Assembly (NCBI RefSeq): GCF_900185715.1
Contig: NZ_FYAS01000045.1
Location: 27,314 to 91,313, forward strand
DNA from: Allobosea sp. CS1GBMeth4
GTDB taxonomy: Bacteria; Pseudomonadota; Alphaproteobacteria; Rhizobiales; Beijerinckiaceae
Direction: 5' to 3'
Length of the DNA: 64,000 nucleotides
Shown: positions 24,909 through 33,032 of the stretch, in pieces
How positions within the stretch are numbered: position 1 is the stretch's first letter
Layout: every line of letters starts with the position of its first letter
Notes under the pieces: model-generated
Databases searched by the model: none
Told to the model about the DNA's origin: nothing
Seen by the model: only the letters and a program-made list of their open reading frames with translations
Program-made: the position numbers and the translations under genes

Positions 24909-25850
24909 ATGACACAGCCGATCTCCGCCGCCTCGCCGCGCATGGGCCCGATCGAATGGCTCCTGCTCGTCGCCCTCTCGATCCTGTGGGGCGGCTCGTT
25001 CTTCTTCAACAAGCTCACGGTGGCGGAATGGCCGCCCTTCGCCGTGGTGCAGGTGCGCGTCGGGCTGGCGGCCCTGTCGCTGCTGCTGATGGTGCGGATC
25101 ACCGGGCATTCGATGGCGGTGGGGCGCAGCCTCTGGCTCGCCTTCTTCGGCATGGGCATCCTGAACAATCTGATCCCGTTCAGCCTGTTCCTCTGGGGGC
25201 AGCAGCAGATCGCCAGCGGCCTCGCCTCGATCCTGAACGCGACAACGCCGATCTTCTCCGTGCTCGTGATGCACTGCTTCGCCGACGAGAAGGCGACGGG
25301 GCTGAAGCTGGGCGGCGTGCTGGCCGGCCTCGTCGGGGTCGCCGTCCTGATGGGCCCCGACGCGATCGGCGGGCTCGGCTCCAATCTCGCCGCCCAGCTC
25401 GCCTGCGTCCTCGCGGCGATCTCCTACGCCTTCTCCGGCCTGTTCGGCCGGCGCTTCCGCGGCCTGCCGCCGCTCGTCACCGCGACGGGCCAGCTCAGCG
25501 CCTCGACGCTGATGATCGTGCCGATCGTCTTCGTGCTGAACCCGCCCTGGACACTGCCGGTCCCCTCCCAGCAGGCCGTTCTCGCGCTGATCGGCTTGGC
25601 GCTGATCTCGACCGCGCTCGCCTACATCATCTTCTTCAGGATCATGCGGTCTGCCGGCCCGAGCAATGTCATGCTCGTCACCTTCCTGATCCCGGTCAGC
25701 GCGATTCTGCTCGGCTCCGGTCTGCTGGGCGAAGACCTGCTGCCGCGCCATTTCGCCGGCATGGCGGCGATCTTCGCCGGCCTCGCCCTGATCGACGGCC
25801 GCGTCGCGGGGCTGCGGCGCGCGCGCCGGGCGGGCGCACCGACGGGCTGA
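24909..25850 (+). CDS. DMT superfamily (EamA) transporter
   Basis: 313-residue inner-membrane protein with about ten hydrophobic helices in two EamA repeats: LLVALSILWGGSFFFNKLTV begins the first and LAAISYAFSGLFGRRFRG the second; the closing motif is GSGLLGEDLLPRHFAGMAAIFAGLALI. Members export amino acids or other metabolites. Start ATG 24909, 86 nt after GST; the pair may be co-transcribed. Confidence 0.92.
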   Translation: MTQPISAASPRMGPIEWLLLVALSILWGGSFFFNKLTVAEWPPFAVVQVRVGLAALSLLLMVRITGHSMAVGRSLWLAFFGMGILNNLIPFSLFLWGQQQIASGLASILNATTPIFSVLVMHCFADEKATGLKLGGVLAGLVGVAVLMGPDAIGGLGSNLAAQLACVLAAISYAFSGLFGRRFRGLPPLVTATGQLSASTLMIVPIVFVLNPPWTLPVPSQQAVLALIGLALISTALAYIIFFRIMRSAGPSNVMLVTFLIPVSAILLGSGLLGEDLLPRHFAGMAAIFAGLALIDGRVAGLRRARRAGAPTG

Positions 25851-26019
25851 CCCGGGCCGGCCCGCCCTCCCAGCCCGTCGACTCGGGGCTTGCGGCCGGG
25901 CACAGGACGCCATGGCGAAGCCCGCCCCTGCGGACGCCGAATCCGCGGCGAGAAGCTTTGTTGCCAAAAAATTATGAATTGCTCTACGGTCGCAAAACCG
26001 GCGATTGTCGCTAAAGGGC

Positions 26020-26041
26020 ATCATCGAAACGACTGGATGAT
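26020..26041. promoter_or_regulatory. Inverted repeat upstream of the LysR gene
   Basis: ATCATC-N10-GATGAT, 40 nt upstream of the LysR-type start, in an unusually AT-rich stretch (runs of A nearby). Size and position fit a LysR-type binding site for autoregulation, but halves are only 6 bp. Confidence 0.4.
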
Positions 26042-26080
26042 ATCACAAAAAACGATACGCCAGAGGGGAGCGCGACAACC

Positions 26081-27067
26081 ATGGATTTGCGGCAGCTGCG
26101 ATGTTTCATCGCGGTGGCGGAAGAGCTGCACTTCGGCCGGGCGGCCGAGCGGCTCGGCCTCGCACCACCGGCCCTTTCCCGCCAGATCAGCGCGCTCGAG
26201 GACGAGCTCGGCGTCAGCCTGCTGACCCGCACCACGCGGCAGGTCGCCCTCACCCGCGCCGGGCTGATCATGCTCGAGGAAGCCAAGGCGATCCTGGTCA
26301 GGATGGAGCGCGCCTCCCGCGCGGTGCGCGAGGCCTCCCTGGCGTCGAGCAAGGTCCTGCGTGTCGGGGCGATCGACGCGGCCTCGTCGAGCTTCGTGCC
26401 GGAGGCTCTCGTCACCTTCCGCTCGCGCCATCCCGGCATCGAGATCAAGTTCGTCGAGGCGATGACCGCGCCGCTGGTGCAGATGCTGGAGGCCGGCAAG
26501 CTCGACCTCGCCTTGCTGCGGCCGCCGCGCAAGCCGACCGACTGTGCCTTCGAGATCCTGCGGGTCGAGCGGCCGATCGTGGTGCTGAGCGAGAACCATC
26601 CGCTCGCCGCGCGCGAATACCTGACCATGCAGGACCTCGTCGGCGAGCCCTTCGTCGTGCCGTCGAAGCGCATCCGCCCCTTCGCCTATGATCTGGTCAT
26701 GGCCTATTTCGAGAGCGTCGGCGCGGTACCGAACGTCACCATCGAGGCGACCGAGAAGCCGGCCATGATGTCGGCGGTCGCGGCCGGTCTCGGCATGGCG
26801 CTGGCACCGGACTGGGTGTCGCGGCTGAGCTTTCCCGGCGTCACGATGCGGCGCCTGCGCGGCGCGCTGCTCGACCCCCCGCCCCCCGGCGCGCTCGTCG
26901 GCGTCGCCTGGCGGCCGCATCAGAAGCTCGCCGCCCGCGACGATTTCCTCGCAATCCTGCGCGAGAGCGTGACCCTGATCGACGAGGGCAACATCCTGCC
27001 CTTCAGCGTCGCGGGACGCAGGAAGCCCACCATGCGTACAGCAATCACCCGAGCCGGAGGACGTTGA
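26081..27067 (+). CDS. LysR family transcriptional regulator
   Basis: 328 residues: N-terminal wHTH (MDLRQLRCFIAVAEELHFGRAAERLGLAPPALSRQISALEDELG) and the periplasmic-binding-like effector domain (VLRVGAIDAASSSFVPEALVTF ... PLAAREYLTMQDLVGEPFVV). The C-terminal ~25 residues beyond the usual domain are extra. Unlike most LysR genes it reads in the same direction as its likely target: its TGA overlaps the ATG of tctB (TGATG), so regulator and transporter are translationally coupled. Probably senses a carboxylate carried by TctABC. Confidence 0.93.
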   Translation: MDLRQLRCFIAVAEELHFGRAAERLGLAPPALSRQISALEDELGVSLLTRTTRQVALTRAGLIMLEEAKAILVRMERASRAVREASLASSKVLRVGAIDAASSSFVPEALVTFRSRHPGIEIKFVEAMTAPLVQMLEAGKLDLALLRPPRKPTDCAFEILRVERPIVVLSENHPLAAREYLTMQDLVGEPFVVPSKRIRPFAYDLVMAYFESVGAVPNVTIEATEKPAMMSAVAAGLGMALAPDWVSRLSFPGVTMRRLRGALLDPPPPGALVGVAWRPHQKLAARDDFLAILRESVTLIDEGNILPFSVAGRRKPTMRTAITRAGGR

Positions 27068-27585
27068 TGAGTCTGAACAAGATCGAGGCCGCGCAGGGCT
27101 GGCGCGTCCGCTCGACGCAGGACCTGGCCGCCGGCCTGTTCATGATCGCGCTGGCCGGGCTGGCGCTGTTCCTGTCGAGCGACCTCTCGACCGGAACGCT
27201 GCGCCAGATCGGCCCCGGCATGCTGCCCAAGGCCTTCGCCTGGATCTGCGCCGGTCTCGGGGCGCTGCTCGCCTTCAACTCGCTGCGCTACAATGGCGAG
27301 CGGCTCGCGGGCTGGTCCTGGCGCGGCGTCATCTTCGTGCTCGGCGCGGCGGTCGTCTTCGGCCTGACCATCCGCGGCTTCGATGTCGGCCCGCTCAAGG
27401 TGCCGCAGCTCGGCATGCTCGTCTCCGGGCCGCTCGTCGTGATCGTCTCCGGCCTCGCGGCGACGGATGTGAGGCTCAAGGAGCTCGTGATCTTCGCCGC
27501 GGCGATGACGATCGGCTGCGCCCTCCTGTTCAAATACGCGCTGGGTCTTCCGATCCCGCTGGCGCCCTGGCTGCTCGGGATCTGA
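27067..27585 (+). CDS. tctB: Tripartite tricarboxylate transporter, small membrane subunit TctB
   Basis: 172 residues with four predicted membrane helices (LAAGLFMIALAGLALFLSS; PKAFAWICAGLGALLAF; GVIFVLGAAVVFGL; ELVIFAAAMTIGCALLF), the TctB/DUF1468 layout. The ATG overlaps the LysR stop and follows GGAGG. Partner of TctA and TctC directly downstream. Confidence 0.9.
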   Translation: MSLNKIEAAQGWRVRSTQDLAAGLFMIALAGLALFLSSDLSTGTLRQIGPGMLPKAFAWICAGLGALLAFNSLRYNGERLAGWSWRGVIFVLGAAVVFGLTIRGFDVGPLKVPQLGMLVSGPLVVIVSGLAATDVRLKELVIFAAAMTIGCALLFKYALGLPIPLAPWLLGI

Positions 27586-27588
27586 TCC

Positions 27589-29091
27589 ATGACGGAAATG
27601 TTCGCCCATCTCGCGCTGGGCTTCGGCGTCGCTCTGACGCTGAAGAACGTCGCGCTCTGCTTCGTCGGCTGCCTCGTCGGCACGCTGATTGGCGTGCTGC
27701 CCGGCGTCGGCCCGGTCGCCACCATCGCGATGCTGCTGCCGATCACCTTCGGGCTCGACCCGGTCGGCGCGCTGATCATGCTCGCCGGCATTTATTACGG
27801 GGCCCAGTACGGCGGCTCGACCACGGCGATCCTGGTCAACATCCCCGGCGAGGCGACCGCCGTCGTCACCACGCTCGACGGCCACCAGATGGCTAAGCAG
27901 GGCCGCGCCGGCGTCGCGCTCGGCACCGCGGCGATCGGCTCCTTCGTCGCCGGCTGCGTCGCGACCGTGATCATCGCCGCGCTCGGCGCGCCGCTGACCC
28001 GTCTCGCTTTGCTGTTCGGCCCGGCCGAATATTTCTCGCTGATGGTGATGGGCCTGTGCTTCGCCGTCGTGCTGGCGCGCGGCTCGATCCTCAAGGCCTT
28101 CTGCATGATCATGCTCGGCCTCCTGCTCTCGACCGTCGGCACCGACCTCGAGACCGGCCAGGAGCGCATGACCTTCGGCTTCCCGCCGCTCTCGGACGGC
28201 ATCGACTTCGCCGTGCTGGCGATGGGCGTGTTCGGCTTCGCCGAAGTGCTGCGCAATCTGGAGAACCCGGAAGCACGCGACGTCGTCAAGGCCAAGATCG
28301 GCCGTCTCCTGCCCGACTGGAACGACATCAAGCAGTCGATCGCGCCGTGCCTGCGCGGCACCTTCATCGGCGGTACGCTCGGCATCCTGCCCGGCAACGG
28401 CGCGGTGCTGGGCCCCTTCGCCAGCTACACGCTGGAGAAGAAGATCGCCAAGGATCCCTCGCGCTTCGGCAAGGGCGCGATCGAGGGCGTGGCCGGTCCT
28501 GAATCGGCCAACAACGCCGGCGCGCAGACCGCCTTCATCCCGCTGCTCACCCTCGGCATCCCGCCGAATGCGGTGATGGCGCTGATGGTCGGCGCGATGA
28601 CGATCCACGGCATCATCCCCGGCCCGCAGGTGATGACCAAGAATCCCGACCTGTTCTGGGGCATGATCGCCTCGATGTGGATCGGCAACCTGATGCTACT
28701 GATCATCAACCTGCCGCTGGTCGGCGTCTGGGTGAAGCTGCTGCAGGTGCCCTACCGGCTGATGTTCCCGGCGATCCTGATCTTCTGCTCGATCGGCATC
28801 TACTCGGTGAACAACCAGCCCGTCGACGTCGCCTTCACAGCGCTGTTCGGCCTGTTCGGCTATCTCCTGATCAAGCTCGGCTTCGAGCCGGCGCCGATGC
28901 TGCTCGGCTTCGTGCTCGGCAAGCTGATGGAGGAGAAGCTGCGCCAGGCGCTGATCATCTCGCGCGGCTCGTTCATGACCTTCATCGAGCGGCCGATCTC
29001 GGCGGGGCTGCTGCTGGTCGCGGTCGCGATTCTCGTCGTGGCGCTGCTGCCGTCGATGTCGAAGAAGCGCGACGAGGTGTTCACCGAATGA
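27589..29091 (+). CDS. tctA: Tripartite tricarboxylate transporter, large permease TctA
   Basis: 500-residue permease with about twelve membrane helices. The family signature GVLPGVGPVATIAMLLPITFGLDPVGALIMLAGIYYGAQYGGSTTAIL is near the N-terminus and its second copy GILPGNGAVLGPFASYTLEK with GPESANNAGAQTAFIPLLTLGIPPN lies mid-protein. Drives sodium- or proton-coupled uptake of a carboxylate delivered by TctC. 3 nt after tctB. Confidence 0.96.
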   Translation: MTEMFAHLALGFGVALTLKNVALCFVGCLVGTLIGVLPGVGPVATIAMLLPITFGLDPVGALIMLAGIYYGAQYGGSTTAILVNIPGEATAVVTTLDGHQMAKQGRAGVALGTAAIGSFVAGCVATVIIAALGAPLTRLALLFGPAEYFSLMVMGLCFAVVLARGSILKAFCMIMLGLLLSTVGTDLETGQERMTFGFPPLSDGIDFAVLAMGVFGFAEVLRNLENPEARDVVKAKIGRLLPDWNDIKQSIAPCLRGTFIGGTLGILPGNGAVLGPFASYTLEKKIAKDPSRFGKGAIEGVAGPESANNAGAQTAFIPLLTLGIPPNAVMALMVGAMTIHGIIPGPQVMTKNPDLFWGMIASMWIGNLMLLIINLPLVGVWVKLLQVPYRLMFPAILIFCSIGIYSVNNQPVDVAFTALFGLFGYLLIKLGFEPAPMLLGFVLGKLMEEKLRQALIISRGSFMTFIERPISAGLLLVAVAILVVALLPSMSKKRDEVFTE

Positions 29092-29152
29092 CGGGGTTGC
29101 CAGCCAGCCCCGTTCCCTCATCGTCAGACTATCGCATCAGGGAGGATCACCT

Positions 29153-30124
29153 ATGAAGAAGCTCGTACTCGGCCTCGCCGCGACGCTCGCCTTGGCGCTG
29201 CCGGCGCAGGCCCAATCCAAATATCCCGAGCGGCCGGTGACCATGATCGTGCCCTTCGCGGCCGGCGGACCGACCGACATCATCGCCCGCATCGTCAGCG
29301 AGAGCATGTCGAAGACGCTCGGCCAGCAGATCGTGGTCGAGAACGTCGCGGGCGCCGGCGGCACCACCGGGATCACCCGTGCCCTGACGGCGGCGCCGGA
29401 CGGCTACACCATCGCGATGGGGCACCTCGGCACCTTCTCGGCGGCCCCCGCCACCTATCCGGGGCTGAAATACGACCCGATCAACGGCATGCAGCCGATC
29501 GGCCTCGCCGGCGGCACCCCGATCCTGATCGTCGCCAAGAAGGCCTTCGCGCCCAAGGACCTCAAGGAGTTCGTCACCTATGTGAAGGCGAATCCCGACA
29601 AGGTGAACGAGGCCCATGCCGGCGTCGGCTCGGTGTCGTGGACGACCTGCACGCTGCTCAAGGGCCAACTCGGCGTTCCGAAGCTGAACTCCGTCGCCTA
29701 TCGCGGCACCGGCCCGGCGCTGAACGACCTGGTCTCGGGCCAGATCGACTTCATGTGCGACCAGATCGTCAGCGTCTCCGAGCAGATCAAGGCGGGCACG
29801 ATCAAGGCCTACGCCGTGGCCTCGGCCGAACGCTCGCCGGCGCTGCCCGACATTCCGACCACCAAGGAAGCCGGCCTGCCGGACTACCAGATCGAGGCCT
29901 GGAACGGCATCGCCGCGCCGAAGGGCACGCCGAAGGAGGTGGTCGACAAGCTGGTCGACGCGCTCGACAAGGCGCTGAACGACGAGAACGTCAAGAAGCG
30001 CCTGCTCGATCTCGGCGCGACCATCCCGAGCGCGACCGACCGCAAGCCGGCAGGCTTCGGCGCCCTGATCAAGCGCGACGCCGACAAGCTCACCCCCGTC
30101 CTGTCGGCCGCGGCGAAGCAGTAA
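29153..30124 (+). CDS. tctC: Bug family periplasmic binding protein TctC
   Basis: 323-residue periplasmic receptor. Signal peptide MKKLVLGLAATLALALPAQAQ, then the Bug signature YPERPVTMIVPFAAGGPTDIIARIV and the ligand loops AGAGGTTGITRALTAAPDGYTI and AYRGTGPALNDLVSGQIDFMCDQI. Binds a carboxylate such as a tricarboxylate; the actual ligand cannot be read. GGAGG lies 6 nt before the start. A strong terminator follows. Confidence 0.95.
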   Translation: MKKLVLGLAATLALALPAQAQSKYPERPVTMIVPFAAGGPTDIIARIVSESMSKTLGQQIVVENVAGAGGTTGITRALTAAPDGYTIAMGHLGTFSAAPATYPGLKYDPINGMQPIGLAGGTPILIVAKKAFAPKDLKEFVTYVKANPDKVNEAHAGVGSVSWTTCTLLKGQLGVPKLNSVAYRGTGPALNDLVSGQIDFMCDQIVSVSEQIKAGTIKAYAVASAERSPALPDIPTTKEAGLPDYQIEAWNGIAAPKGTPKEVVDKLVDALDKALNDENVKKRLLDLGATIPSATDRKPAGFGALIKRDADKLTPVLSAAAKQ

Positions 30125-30151
30125 GCGGCGAAACCTTCACCTCGCCATGCA

Positions 30152-30180
30152 CGGCGGGCCGTCGGCCCGCCGCTTTCTTT
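30152..30180 (+). terminator. Terminator of the lysR-tctBAC operon
   Basis: Perfect 9-bp stem CGGCGGGCC/GGCCCGCCG with a 3-nt loop, followed by CTTTCTTT, 28 nt after the tctC stop. Confidence 0.85.
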
Positions 30181-30233
30181 GATGCTCTCCGCTTGCCGAT
30201 TCCGTCCGGGAGCGGCGTGATCTAGGATGCGGC

Positions 30234-30779
30234 ATGCGCCGCGTCGTCCTGCCCGTCTCGCCCCTCTCCGCCGAGAGCTTCGCCCCCTACGGTCATCTCC
30301 TGTCCGCCGCGGGAGCGCGCGATGCGGGCCGGGAAGGCTACGACATCTGGATCCGGCCCTTCGCCGCCGAGAGCCGGCCGCGGCTGCAGATCGTGCGCTA
30401 CCACGCCCGGCCGCTCGCCGTCGCCGTGATCGAACGGCATCTCCACGTCACCGAAGCGCGCCAGCCGCTCGGCGGGCCGCCGGCGATCATCGTGGTCGCC
30501 GAGCCGTCGGAAACGCCGCCGGCGCCCGAGGCCTTGCGGGCCTTCCGCCTCGACGGCGAGGGCATCATGTTCCATCGCGGGACCTGGCATGCGATCGACG
30601 CCTATCCGGAGAGCGGCAGCCATGCCGACTTCCTCTTCCTGTCGGAGGAGGCGACGGTGAGCGAGCTGTTCGACAATCCCGCGCGGGCGCCGGTACGGAC
30701 GCAGATTCACGATTTCAGGGCGGCCGGCGTCGAGCTCGTGATCGAGGCCAACCCGTTGCGCGGACAACTGAATCCGTAA
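30234..30779 (+). CDS. Ureidoglycolate lyase (AllA) family protein
   Basis: 181-residue cupin-like protein of the AllA family, which in purine/allantoin breakdown splits ureidoglycolate to glyoxylate and urea. Recognisable pieces: LSAESFAPYGHLL at the start, VAVIERHLHVTEARQPLGG and the metal/active-site region IMFHRGTWHAIDAYPE. No other allantoin gene is next to it. Alone after a terminator, so probably a separate transcript. It lies 1.6 kb from genes for pyrimidine catabolism (upp-DUF1688-GCH II-like), which may reflect a broader nucleobase-nitrogen theme. Confidence 0.85.
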   Translation: MRRVVLPVSPLSAESFAPYGHLLSAAGARDAGREGYDIWIRPFAAESRPRLQIVRYHARPLAVAVIERHLHVTEARQPLGGPPAIIVVAEPSETPPAPEALRAFRLDGEGIMFHRGTWHAIDAYPESGSHADFLFLSEEATVSELFDNPARAPVRTQIHDFRAAGVELVIEANPLRGQLNP

Positions 30780-30882
30780 CGCTCGTTCACAACCGTTCAC
30801 AGCTCGTGACCGCCCGGGCGGAACCGGGACCGACGCGTATCCGTTCCTTCCCCGAGGTCATCCCCTCTGAAGGAGAACGGAC

Positions 30883-31329
30883 ATGCTCAAGAAACTTGCT
30901 CTCGTGACGGCTCTCGCCGTGGTTCCCGCCGCGGCTTTCGCCCAGAATCCCGAGGGTGCGCAGGGCGGTGCGGCCAGCGGCATCGTCGGCGGTGCGACGG
31001 CGGGCGCGGTCGGCGGAGCCGTCGTCGGCGGGCCTGTCGGCGCGGTGGTCGGCGGCGTCGGCGGCGCGGTGGTCGGCGGCGTGACCGGCGGGATCATCGG
31101 CGACAACACCCCGCGCTTCCGCAGCTATGTGGTCGAGCAGCGCGTCCCGTCCTACACCTATGCCGAGCCCGTGGTCGTCGGCACCGTTCTGCCGCAGCAG
31201 GGTGTAGTCTATCGCGAGGTTCCGGCCGAGTTCGGCGAGCGCGCCAGCGGCTATCGCTACACGGTGGTGAACAACCGCGCCGTCCTGGTCGAGCCGCAGA
31301 GCCGCCGCGTGGTGCAGATCATCGACTGA
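30883..31329 (+). CDS. DUF1236 protein with glycine-zipper, exported
   Basis: 148 residues. Signal peptide MLKKLALVTALAVVPAAAFAQ; then a glycine zipper (residues about 28-68, GxxxG repeats such as GIVGGATAGAVGGAVVGG) that can insert in or associate with membranes; then a C-terminal DUF1236-like domain (VVGTVLPQQGVVYREVP ... YRYTVVNNRAVLVEPQSRRVVQII). Periplasmic or outer-membrane associated; function unknown. Shine-Dalgarno AAGGAG. Confidence 0.85.
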   Translation: MLKKLALVTALAVVPAAAFAQNPEGAQGGAASGIVGGATAGAVGGAVVGGPVGAVVGGVGGAVVGGVTGGIIGDNTPRFRSYVVEQRVPSYTYAEPVVVGTVLPQQGVVYREVPAEFGERASGYRYTVVNNRAVLVEPQSRRVVQIID

Positions 31330-31391
31330 TCCAAGGCTGGTCCGCTTGCCGCTCGCGCCATCGCGGCCTGAGCGAGCATCCGGATCGCAAG

Positions 31392-31423
31392 GCCCGCTCC
31401 GGGAACGGGGCGGGCTTCTTTTT
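31392..31423 (+). terminator. Terminator after the DUF1236 gene
   Basis: GCCCGCTCCG/CGGGGCGGGC stem (one G-T pair) with a GGAA-type loop, followed by TTCTTTTT. It abuts the end of the convergent toxin gene. Confidence 0.85.
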
Positions 31424-31428
31424 GCGCG

Positions 31429-31866
31429 TCAGCCGGCCAGAGGCAACCAAAGCCGCCGATCGAAGGCGAAGGGTTGGGTCGAGGCGATGCGGATCGCTCC
31501 GGCGCCGGGATGGGCTGGATTGACGAGGTAGTTGAAGCTTCGCGGCGCGATGAAGGACGGAACCGTCAGGACCGCTTCCCCAGCCCGGGCGAGCCAGGCA
31601 TCGCCGAAGGCGGCGCGGTCATCGGGTGCGGTTTCGAGCACCAAGGCCGGCGCTTCGCCCAGCGCCATCTCGATCAGCACATAATCGTCCGGGACGAGAT
31701 CGGGCTCGAGGTCGAGATGGACGCGGACCTCGAGGATGGCGAGCGCCGGATTCTCGGCCGTGTACACCATCGCCCGCCCCGGCGAATTCCAGCGCCCACC
31801 ATAGAGGCGCGCGCCCTCGCCGGTCAGATCGGCAAAGGGCGCGCGGGCGACGCGCCAAGCTTTCAT
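31429..31866 (-). CDS. RES-domain toxin (NAD+-targeting type)
   Basis: 145-residue RES-family protein. The motif RLYGGRWNSPGRAMVYTAENPALAILEVRVH contains the conserved Arg and Glu of the RES fold, and NYLVNPAHPGAGAIRI closes the domain. Characterised RES toxins of Xre-RES modules (for example MbcT) deplete NAD+. The start ATG overlaps the antitoxin stop (TGATG at 31864-31868), typical for a coupled antitoxin-toxin pair. Confidence 0.9.
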   Translation of the reverse strand: MKAWRVARAPFADLTGEGARLYGGRWNSPGRAMVYTAENPALAILEVRVHLDLEPDLVPDDYVLIEMALGEAPALVLETAPDDRAAFGDAWLARAGEAVLTVPSFIAPRSFNYLVNPAHPGAGAIRIASTQPFAFDRRLWLPLAG

Positions 31867-32294
31867 CAGACGGCGATACCGTGCGCGATCCGCCCCAGCA
31901 GCGCCTCGACCGCATTCGCACCCTCGCCCGTATCGAGCAGCGCCAGCGGCTTCTCGCCGTCGAGCGCGCTGGTCGGACGGCGCAGCCAGCGGCCGGCCTT
32001 TTCCTGCGAGCCGAAGGTTTCCTCTGCCTCGGCGATAACGCGGGCGGCACGCACGAGGCGGTCTGACTGATCGCTGGTCAGCGTCCCGATCTTGCGGCGA
32101 TGGCTCAGCGTCTTGCGGGGCAGCACAACCTCGTCGATCTCGGCCAGCGTCATCCGGCCGCTGGCGATGACGTGCTCGACCGTCCCGACCGGGAAACCGC
32201 GGCGGACGGCCGCGATCAATTCGAGGCTGGTCTCGACGGGAGCGCCGATCACCTCGGGGCCGCCGACGACCTCGATGGCACGCAGAGCCGTCAT
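31866..32294 (-). CDS. Xre/MbcA/ParS-type antitoxin (DUF2384)
   Basis: 142 residues. The N-terminal part has a degenerate Xre-like HTH (ELIAAVRRGFPVGTVEHVIASGRMTLAEIDEVV) and the C-terminal DUF2384 toxin-binding domain follows (RLVRAARVIAEAEETFGSQEKAGRWLRRPTSALDG ... EALLGRIAHGIAV). Start taken at ATG 32294 because AGGAG lies 6 nt upstream; an ATG six bases earlier is too close to it. An 11-bp perfect inverted repeat lies just upstream and is the likely autoregulatory operator. Confidence 0.9.
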   Translation of the reverse strand: MTALRAIEVVGGPEVIGAPVETSLELIAAVRRGFPVGTVEHVIASGRMTLAEIDEVVLPRKTLSHRRKIGTLTSDQSDRLVRAARVIAEAEETFGSQEKAGRWLRRPTSALDGEKPLALLDTGEGANAVEALLGRIAHGIAV

Positions 32295-32304
32295 GAACAT
32301 CTCC

Positions 32305-32339
32305 TGGCGATATGCCCTCAAGGTAGGCGCATATCGCCA
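32305..32339. promoter_or_regulatory. Operator-like inverted repeat of the toxin-antitoxin pair
   Basis: TGGCGATATGC (32305-32315) and GCATATCGCCA (32329-32339) are perfect inverted arms separated by 13 bp, between the upp stop and the antitoxin start. Xre-RES pairs commonly repress their own promoter through such repeats. Confidence 0.75.
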
Positions 32340-32357
32340 GAACTGCAATGCGGTGCG

Positions 32358-32999
32358 TCAGCGCGTGCCGAACATCCGGTCGCCGGCATCGCCGAGGCCG
32401 GGCACGATATAGCCGTGATCGTTGAGGCGCTCGTCGATCGCCGCCGTCCAGATGCGCACGTCGGGATGGGCGTCGCGCATGCGGGCGATGCCTTCCGGCG
32501 CGGCGAGCAGGCAGACGAAGCGCAGATCCTTCGCGCCGCGCTCCTTCAGCCGGTCGACGGCCGCCACCGCCGAGTTCGCCGTCGCCAGCATCGGGTCCAT
32601 CACCACGATCATGCGGTCGGCGATGTCGGACGGCGCCTTGAAATAGTACTCGACCGCCTGCAGGGTTTCCGGGTCGCGATAGAGGCCGATATGGGCGACG
32701 CGTGCGGCGGGCACCAGTTCCAGCATGCCGTCGAGAAAGCCGACGCCGGCGCGCAGGATCGGGGCGAAGACCAGCTTCTTGCCGGAGATCACCGGCTGCA
32801 TGGATTTCTGCAGCGGCGTCTCGATCTCGATCATCTCGGTCGGCAGATCGCGCGTGACCTCGTAGCAGAGCAGCATGCCGATCTCGTTCAGCAGCTGGCG
32901 GAAGCTCTTGGTCGAGCGGTCCTTCTCGCGCATCAGCGTCAGCTTGTGCTGCACCAGCGGGTGGTCGACGACGGTGACGCCGTTAGCGCTCCTGGTCAT
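32358..32999 (-). CDS. upp: Uracil phosphoribosyltransferase
   Basis: 213-residue enzyme converting uracil and PRPP to UMP. Motifs: VVDHPLVQHKLTLMREKDRSTKSFRQLLNEIG, LRAGVGFLDGMLELVP (uracil site) and the PRPP loop VVMDPMLATANSAVAAVDRLKERG; the C-terminus has the uracil-binding PGLGDAGDRMFGT. Third gene of a run with DUF1688 and a GTP cyclohydrolase II-like gene, 33 nt after DUF1688. In yeast URC and its bacterial counterparts this set degrades uracil, so here Upp may feed catabolism rather than only salvage. Confidence 0.97.
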   Translation of the reverse strand: MTRSANGVTVVDHPLVQHKLTLMREKDRSTKSFRQLLNEIGMLLCYEVTRDLPTEMIEIETPLQKSMQPVISGKKLVFAPILRAGVGFLDGMLELVPAARVAHIGLYRDPETLQAVEYYFKAPSDIADRMIVVMDPMLATANSAVAAVDRLKERGAKDLRFVCLLAAPEGIARMRDAHPDVRIWTAAIDERLNDHGYIVPGLGDAGDRMFGTR

Positions 33000-33032
33000 G
33001 CAGTCCTGATCCCCTTCGCCTTGTCGTTGTGT

